NCBI GenBank assembly: GCA_028714075.1 | Contig: JAQTMZ010000005.1 | Span: 124,001 to 188,000, forward strand | Reading direction: 5' to 3' | Length of the DNA stretch: 64,000 nucleotides | Source: Gallionella sp. | GTDB taxonomy: Bacteria > Pseudomonadota > Gammaproteobacteria > Burkholderiales > Gallionellaceae | Part shown: piece by piece, positions 58,915 to 64,000 of the stretch | Numbering within the stretch: the stretch's first letter is position 1 | Layout: the number at the start of each line of letters is the position of its first letter | Position numbers and translations under genes: made by a program | The notes under the pieces: generated by a model | The model's input: the letters and a program-made list of their open reading frames with translations, nothing else | Databases searched by the model: none | Told to the model about the DNA's origin: nothing

Positions 58915-60333
58915 GTGATTAAAAAAATACTTGTCGCCAATCGTGGCGAAATTGCCGTCCGTATCGTGCGCGCCTGCTCTGAAATGGGCATCAAGTCGGT
59001 CGCCATCTACACCGATGCCGACCGCCATGCGCTGCATGTCAAAAAAGCGGACGAGGCTTATCATATCGGTTCTGAGCCGGTTGCCGGCTACCTTAACGCG
59101 CACAACATCGTCAATATAGCGGTCACTTCGGGGTGCGATGCACTGCACCCGGGCTATGGTTTTCTGGCGGAGAATCCCGAGCTGGCGGAAATTTGCGCGC
59201 GCCGCGATATCAAATTCATCGGCCCGAATTCCGATGTCATCCGCCAGATGGGCGATAAAGTCTTGGCGCGCAACGCCATGATAGCCGCCGGCATTCCCTG
59301 CGTGCCGGGCAGCGACGGTAACCTCTCCGATGTCGAAGAGGCGCTCGTGGTGGCAAACAAGATCGGCTATCCCGTGATGCTCAAGGCCACCAATGGCGGC
59401 GGCGGGCGCGGCATCCGCCGCTGCGACAGCGACAAAGATCTTCTCGGCAACTACGAGCGCGTGATCTCGGAAGCCAGCAAGGCATTCGGCCAGCCGGAAG
59501 TCTTTCTGGAAAAATGCGTGGTCAACCCGCGGCATATCGAGGTGCAGGTGCTGGGCGACAGCCACGGCAATGTGATTCACCTGTTCGAGCGCGACTGTTC
59601 CATCCAGCGCCGCAACCAGAAACTGATCGAAATTGCGCCCTCGCCACAGATCACCCAGGCACAACGCGAATACATCGGCAATCTGGGGGTCAAGGCCGCA
59701 CGGGCCGTGGGTTATGAAAACGCGGGTACCATCGAATTCCTGCTCGACCAGGACAACCATTTCTATTTCATGGAAATGAACACCCGCATCCAGGTCGAAC
59801 ATACCGTGACGGAAACCATTACCGGCATCGACATCGTGCAGGAGCAGATCCGCATCGCCGACGGCCTCGAGCTGCAGTACAAACAGGAAGATGTCAAATT
59901 TCGCGGCTACGCCATTGAATTTCGCATCAATGCGGAAGACCCCAAGAATGGCTTTCTGCCTAGCTTTGGTAAGATCACCCGTTACTACGCGCCGGGCGGC
60001 CCCGGTGTGCGTATCGACGCCGCCATGTACAGCGACTATGAAATACCCCCTTACTTCGACTCCATGTGCGCCAAGCTCACCGTTTGGGCGCTTACATGGG
60101 AGGGTGTTATCGAGCGCGGCCGCCGGGCACTGAGCGACATGGTGATCTACGGCGTCAAGACAACCATGCCGTATTATCAGGAAATATTAAAGCACCCCGA
60201 CTTCAGGAATGCGGATTTCAACACCGGGTTTGTGGAGTCGCATCCGGAGTTGATCGATTACACTACAAAAATTCCGCCGGAACTGAGGGCCGCAGTTATA
60301 TCGGCTGTCATAGCGGCACATGAAGGCATTTAA
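58915..60333 (+). CDS. pycA: Pyruvate carboxylase subunit A (biotin carboxylase)
   Basis: A 472-aa biotin carboxylase starting with GTG after AGGAT. The family signatures are KILVANRGEIAVRI, the ATP-grasp loop KATNGGGGRGIRRC, FLEKCVVNPRHIEVQVLGD, ERDCSIQRRNQKLIE and the EMNTRIQVEHTVTE active-site motif. It carboxylates biotin with bicarbonate and ATP. It precedes the carboxyltransferase/biotinyl gene by 42 bp, which identifies the pair as a two-subunit pyruvate carboxylase rather than acetyl-CoA carboxylase. It supplies oxaloacetate, the entry metabolite for the reductive TCA cycle. Confidence 0.92.
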   Translation: MIKKILVANRGEIAVRIVRACSEMGIKSVAIYTDADRHALHVKKADEAYHIGSEPVAGYLNAHNIVNIAVTSGCDALHPGYGFLAENPELAEICARRDIKFIGPNSDVIRQMGDKVLARNAMIAAGIPCVPGSDGNLSDVEEALVVANKIGYPVMLKATNGGGGRGIRRCDSDKDLLGNYERVISEASKAFGQPEVFLEKCVVNPRHIEVQVLGDSHGNVIHLFERDCSIQRRNQKLIEIAPSPQITQAQREYIGNLGVKAARAVGYENAGTIEFLLDQDNHFYFMEMNTRIQVEHTVTETITGIDIVQEQIRIADGLELQYKQEDVKFRGYAIEFRINAEDPKNGFLPSFGKITRYYAPGGPGVRIDAAMYSDYEIPPYFDSMCAKLTVWALTWEGVIERGRRALSDMVIYGVKTTMPYYQEILKHPDFRNADFNTGFVESHPELIDYTTKIPPELRAAVISAVIAAHEGI

Positions 60334-60375
60334 TGGGAAACTTTAATTTCAATCTATATTTTTTAAGTTAACAAC

Positions 60376-62211
60376 ATGGCAAAAACTTTAATTTCCGAAC
60401 TGGTTCTGCGTGATGGCCATCAATCCACGATCGCGACGCGCATGCGTACCGAAGATATGCTGCCCATCTGCCACAAGCTGGACAGCATCGGCTTCTGGTC
60501 GGTGGAGGCATGGGGAGGCGCAACCTTCGATGCCTGCGTGCGTTTTCTGAAGGAAGACCCGTGGGAGCGTCTCAAAAAATTACGCAAGGCATTGCCGAAC
60601 AGCCGCATCCAGATGCTGTTGCGCGGCCAGAATCTGCTGGGCTATCGCCACTATTCTGACGATGTGGTGCGCGCATTTGTCGGCAAGTCTGCGGACAACG
60701 GTATCGACGTGTTCCGCGTTTTCGATGCGATGAACGACCTGCGCAATCTGCGTGTCTCCGTCGATGCGGTGAAAAAATCCGGCAAACATGCCGAAGGCTG
60801 TATCAGCTACACCACCAGCCCGGTGCATGGCGTTCCCCAGTTCGTCGAACTGGCGCGCGAACTGGAAGCGATGGGCTGCGACACCGTCTGCATCAAGGAC
60901 ATGGCCGGACTGCTGACGCCTTACGCAACCACCGAGCTGGTCGAGGCGATACGCGCGGCCGTCAAACTGCCGATCCATTTGCACAGCCATTCCACTTCCG
61001 GCTTGTCTTCGATGAGTTTCCTCAAGGCCGTGGAAGCGGGCGCCACCATACTGGATACCTGCAATTCTTCGTTCGGCGAAGGTGCCAGCCATTCCTCGAC
61101 CGAGAGCATCGTTGCCGCGCTGAAGGGCACTCCATACGATACCGGTCTCGACCTGGCGGCAATACAGGAATTGACCGCCTATTTCTACGAAGTGCGCCAG
61201 AAGTACTGGCAGTTCGAGAGCGCCTACACCGGCGTGGACACGCGCGTGCTGGTAAACCAGGTGCCGGGCGGCATGATTTCCAACATGTCCAACCAGCTCA
61301 AGGAATCGGGTGCGCTGAACCGCATAAACGAAGTGCTGGCCGAAATTCCGCGCGTGCGCGAAGACCTGGGCTACCCGCCGCTGGTTACGCCGACCTCGCA
61401 AATTGTCGGCACTCAGGCTGTTTTGAATGTGCTGACTGGCGCACGCTACAAATCGGTCACCAACGAGGTCAAGAACTACCTGCTCGGGCATTACGGCAAG
61501 GCGCCGGGCAAGGTCAACGAACAGGTCAAAAACCTCGCGGTCGGCAATGCGGAAGTCGTGACTTGCCGTCCGGCGGATCTGCTCGAAGATGAGATGGGCA
61601 GACTCAAGATCGAGTGCGAAAACCTGGCCAAGAGCGAGGAAGATGTCCTCACTTATGCGATGTTCCCGGATCTGGCAAAAACTTTCCTGCAGGAACGTAA
61701 CGCCGGCACGCTCAAGCCCGATCCATTGCTATCCAAGGAGGCCGCCACCACTTCCTCGGAACGCTACGCACCCAACGAATTCAAGGTGACGCTGCACGGC
61801 GAGACCTTCCACATCAAGCTCACCGGCAGCGGGCATCACGGGGAAGCGCAGCGCCCGTTCTACGTTTCTGTCGATGGCATTTCAGAGGAGGTCATGGTCG
61901 AAACCCTGAATGAAATCGAGGTTTCCGGCGGAAAAGGCAACGGCAAGAAAAAAGCCGCTGCTCCGGCATCGGGCACCGACCGCCCGCGCCCGTCCCATCA
62001 GGGCTGCATTGCGACCGCCATGCCCGGCACCATCGTCGCCGTTAAGGTCAAGGCCGGAGACAAAGTCGAAGCGGGGGATGGTGTGCTGGTCATCGAAGCC
62101 ATGAAGATGGAAAATGAAATTCAGGCGCCGATGAGCGGCATTGTAATCAGCGTCCATGTCAAGAAAGGCGATAGTGTAGCGCCGGACGAAACCCTGGTTG
62201 AAATCCAGTAA
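60376..62211 (+). CDS. pycB: Pyruvate carboxylase subunit B (carboxyltransferase plus biotinyl domain)
   Basis: A 611-aa protein with an N-terminal HMGL-like TIM barrel (LRDGHQS, FRVFDAMND, the metal His pair in PIHLHSHSTSG), a conserved PYC/OADA domain (about 300-470) and a C-terminal biotinyl domain with K577 in EAMKMENE. An Ala/Pro-rich linker near 530-540 precedes the biotinyl domain. It transfers the carboxyl from biotin to pyruvate. Oxaloacetate decarboxylase alpha is the close relative, but the adjacent biotin carboxylase and the lack of membrane beta/gamma subunits favour pyruvate carboxylase. Confidence 0.92.
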   Translation: MAKTLISELVLRDGHQSTIATRMRTEDMLPICHKLDSIGFWSVEAWGGATFDACVRFLKEDPWERLKKLRKALPNSRIQMLLRGQNLLGYRHYSDDVVRAFVGKSADNGIDVFRVFDAMNDLRNLRVSVDAVKKSGKHAEGCISYTTSPVHGVPQFVELARELEAMGCDTVCIKDMAGLLTPYATTELVEAIRAAVKLPIHLHSHSTSGLSSMSFLKAVEAGATILDTCNSSFGEGASHSSTESIVAALKGTPYDTGLDLAAIQELTAYFYEVRQKYWQFESAYTGVDTRVLVNQVPGGMISNMSNQLKESGALNRINEVLAEIPRVREDLGYPPLVTPTSQIVGTQAVLNVLTGARYKSVTNEVKNYLLGHYGKAPGKVNEQVKNLAVGNAEVVTCRPADLLEDEMGRLKIECENLAKSEEDVLTYAMFPDLAKTFLQERNAGTLKPDPLLSKEAATTSSERYAPNEFKVTLHGETFHIKLTGSGHHGEAQRPFYVSVDGISEEVMVETLNEIEVSGGKGNGKKKAAAPASGTDRPRPSHQGCIATAMPGTIVAVKVKAGDKVEAGDGVLVIEAMKMENEIQAPMSGIVISVHVKKGDSVAPDETLVEIQ

Positions 62212-62404
62212 AAAATCCAGATTTCATCCCAACTGCTGCGTTGCGGAAAAAATTTCTTGCTTGCATATACCCCATATGCGGCGCTACGAAATTTCCCCCA
62301 CGCCTTGCATTTGGGCGAACTCTGAATTTTTAGGAGTATCCTTGATCCAGATAAACCTAGAGGCGCAGGAGATGCAGTGCATGAATCTAAAAACTATAAT
62401 TCGG

Positions 62405-62465
62405 GTCACAGAGATAAAGTGGGCGGCACTAGTTTTTTCTCTGTGAACTCTGTGTTCTCTGTGGC
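62405..62465. repeat. CTCTGTG tandem repeat and inverted repeat
   Basis: Three tandem 9-mers (CTCTGTGNN) at 62439-62465. The first pairs perfectly over 9 bp with TCACAGAGA at 62406-62414, forming a hairpin with a 23-nt loop. It lies 16 bp before the CitE-like gene, in a 269-bp gap that otherwise shows nothing clear. Confidence 0.5.
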
Positions 62466-62480
62466 TGACTGGTTTTTAAA

Positions 62481-63485
62481 ATGAAAAACTTCCTCCACCC
62501 CTCCGACGTACTCTACGCGGGCAGCCGGCCGTTCCCCATGCTTTCCGCTTGCGAACATTTTGCGGGCAGCGAAAAGCTGCTGAAAAAGGCGCTTCAGATT
62601 CAGGCCGAATTATCGGTCAATGAGCGCTCCGTCTTCGACATCACCGCCGACTGCGAGGATGGCGCATCCGCGGGTAAGGAGCGGGAGCATGCGGGCATGA
62701 TTGCCGGGATGATCCTGTCCGGCGAAAATCGCTTCGGCCGCATCGGTGTGCGTATCCATGATGTCAGGCATCCGGTCTGGCGCGATGAACTGGAGATCAT
62801 CATCAGCCGGGCAGGGCAGCGCGTGGCTTACATCGTGTTGCCCAAGCCGGAAAATGCCAAGGATGTTGCGGCGCAGATCAGCGCGCTCGATGAACTGAGG
62901 GGCCGCCACGGCATCGCCCGTGAAATTCCCGTCCATGTGCTGATCGAGACCCCCGGCGCGCTGCACGAGGTGTGGGAAATCGCCTGCCTGCCCCATATCG
63001 AGACCCTCGACTTCGGTCTGATGGATTTCGTGTCCGAACATCACGGCGCCATTCCCGCCAGCGCGATGCGCTCACCCGGCCAGTTCGATCATGCGCTGGT
63101 CGCGCGCGCCAAGTGTGAAATCGCCGCCGCCGCACTGGGCAATGGCATTGTGCCCAGCCACAACATCACCACCGAAATACGCGACACGGCCGTGGTGCGG
63201 GATGACGCCCGCCGCGCCCGGCTGGAGTTCGGTTTCCTGCGCATGTGGAGCATCCACCCGAGCCAGATTCAGCCCATCATCGAAGCCATGCGCCCGGATT
63301 TTGCGGAGGTCAGCGAGGCCGCTATCCTGTTGATCGCCGCGCAGGACGCCGCTTGGGGGCCGATCCAGCATGAAGGCAAACTGCATGACCGCGCCTCCTA
63401 CCGCTATTACTGGGAACTGCTGCAGCGCGCGCAATCGACGGGAATGGATATCCCCGGAGAGGCGCATCAGCGTTTCTTTGCCTAA
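62481..63485 (+). CDS. CitE-like CoA ester lyase (HpcH/HpaI family)
   Basis: A 334-aa TIM-barrel lyase. The CitE/malyl-CoA lyase residues are visible: DITADCEDGA (metal and CoA region), GVRIHD, VLPKPENA, VLIETPGALHEV (catalytic Glu) and WSIHPSQIQPI. Possible substrates are malyl-CoA, citramalyl-CoA or citryl-CoA. It follows pyruvate carboxylase, but a 269-bp gap separates them. In a reductive TCA context a citryl-CoA lyase role is tempting but unproven, since AclA already has a citrate-synthase domain. Confidence 0.83.
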   Translation: MKNFLHPSDVLYAGSRPFPMLSACEHFAGSEKLLKKALQIQAELSVNERSVFDITADCEDGASAGKEREHAGMIAGMILSGENRFGRIGVRIHDVRHPVWRDELEIIISRAGQRVAYIVLPKPENAKDVAAQISALDELRGRHGIAREIPVHVLIETPGALHEVWEIACLPHIETLDFGLMDFVSEHHGAIPASAMRSPGQFDHALVARAKCEIAAAALGNGIVPSHNITTEIRDTAVVRDDARRARLEFGFLRMWSIHPSQIQPIIEAMRPDFAEVSEAAILLIAAQDAAWGPIQHEGKLHDRASYRYYWELLQRAQSTGMDIPGEAHQRFFA

Positions 63486-63590
63486 AGTTTTGCCGTTATT
63501 TGCCGATGACTGTTCCTACCTGGTGGGTATTTGGGATTGCAGGACCCGATACTTGAAATAAAACACCATCGGATCAGAGGAGCAGCGATC

Positions 63591-63719
63591 ATGAGCACAG
63601 AATTCAGGATTGACGGGCATCTATATCGTTCCTACCCCACACGGTTCTTTCGGGATGGCATAGAGATCACACCGCTGGAATTTTTCGAGGCCATCAAGAA
63701 GCTTCACCCGAGAACGTAA
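63591..63719 (+). CDS. Small hypothetical protein, 42 aa
   Basis: The start at 63591 (MSTEFRIDGH) is chosen because of the strong SD AGAGGAG ten bases upstream; the frame is open 20 codons further. The 42-residue product is polar, with no membrane segment or signal (TRFFRDGIEITPLEFFEAIK is its core). I do not recognise it. Confidence 0.55.
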   Translation: MSTEFRIDGHLYRSYPTRFFRDGIEITPLEFFEAIKKLHPRT

Positions 63720-63757
63720 GCGCGATATGCCGACAGGATTTCCGGTTGCAAAGTTGC

Positions 63758-63785
63758 TGTTGGCAAAGACATGGCTTTGCCAACA
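63758..63785. repeat. Perfect inverted repeat
   Basis: 11-bp arms TGTTGGCAAAG (63758-63768) and its complement (63775-63785), loop ACATGG. It lies 39 bp after the 42-aa gene; no T-tract follows. Confidence 0.5.
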
Positions 63786-63843
63786 ACCGGATATTCGGCC
63801 AGAATAATGCCGCTCATGAAGCCGGCAAACTTGCGCATATTTT

Positions 63844-64000
63844 ATGGCTAAACAACCAAGCAAACAGTCAAACCCGGAACCAGACGAACCCCAGCCCTTC
63901 AATTCCAGGGCGTGGTATGGAGTCATGGGTTTTTGTATCATAGGTCTCGGTATCCTTGGGTATGTTTCCAGGGATGCTTCCGTTCGCTTCTATGTCATGT
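63844..64000 (+). CDS. Putative small membrane protein, 5' part only
   Basis: From the ATG at 63844 a frame is open to the window end (52 codons). A polar Pro/Gln-rich head (MAKQPSKQSNPEPDEPQPF) is followed by a hydrophobic stretch with GVMGFCIIGLGILGYV, which looks like one membrane segment. The Shine-Dalgarno is poor. I do not recognise the family, and its full length is unknown. Confidence 0.4.
   Translation, partial: MAKQPSKQSNPEPDEPQPFNSRAWYGVMGFCIIGLGILGYVSRDASVRFYVM

Overview
The window reads as a chromosomal segment of a chemolithoautotrophic proteobacterium, most likely a betaproteobacterium (Nitrosomonadales/Gallionellaceae-like). That placement is an inference from protein style, the compact Rnf cluster and the mqsRA and prlF/yhaV modules; no rRNA is present to confirm it. 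Coding density is high. There are no tRNA or rRNA genes, prophage, transposase or CRISPR array that I can support.

Layout. (1) 1-12.4 kb, minus strand: a sensory block of stand-alone receivers, three PAS/GAF/CHASE histidine kinases (one with a CxxCH haem-type periplasmic sensor), a receiver-PAS-GGDEF-EAL protein and a decayed kinase. (2) 12.6-27.7 kb, minus strand: a carbon-fixation block reading aclB, large aclA-like, aconitase, monomeric NADP isocitrate dehydrogenase, 2-oxoglutarate:ferredoxin oxidoreductase (korA, korB), and an FrdB/FrdA/NuoF-like set that looks like a soluble NADH-linked fumarate reductase. A good sigma70-type promoter lies about 300 nt before aclB. (3) 28.3-31.5 kb: a second kinase/receiver block. 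(4) 31.7-37.7 kb: a CAP-domain secreted protein, two cation:proton antiporters, a CorC/CNNM protein and a CDF transporter. (5) 37.8-43.4 kb: an accessory island with a fused metallophosphoesterase-STAND NTPase (candidate defence gene), mqsRA and prlF/yhaV. It is bounded by an 84-bp near-identical copy of the rnfH 3' end, and a duplicated terminator lies inside it. (6) 43.4-50.4 kb, minus strand: apbE, rseC-like, rnfABCDGE, rnfH. (7) 50.9-58.4 kb, minus strand: phosphoribulokinase, pyruvate:ferredoxin oxidoreductase and pyruvate phosphate dikinase in a row. (8) 58.9-64 kb, plus strand: two-subunit pyruvate carboxylase, a CitE-like lyase, a 42-aa protein and a partial membrane protein.

How it fits together. 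Blocks 2, 7 and 8 supply almost every diagnostic step of the reductive TCA cycle: citrate cleavage, aconitase, IDH, 2-oxoglutarate synthase, fumarate reduction, pyruvate synthase, PEP regeneration and oxaloacetate supply. Malate dehydrogenase, fumarase and succinyl-CoA synthetase are not in the window. Rnf could make the low-potential ferredoxin that KorAB and NifJ need, by spending the ion gradient on NADH. Phosphoribulokinase is a Calvin-cycle enzyme and sits directly upstream of nifJ, so the cell probably carries parts of two CO2-fixation cycles. The most unusual points are this apparent dual autotrophy, the 900-residue ATP-citrate lyase subunit, the NuoF-linked fumarate reductase, and the defence/toxin island that appears to have grown at the 3' end of rnfH.
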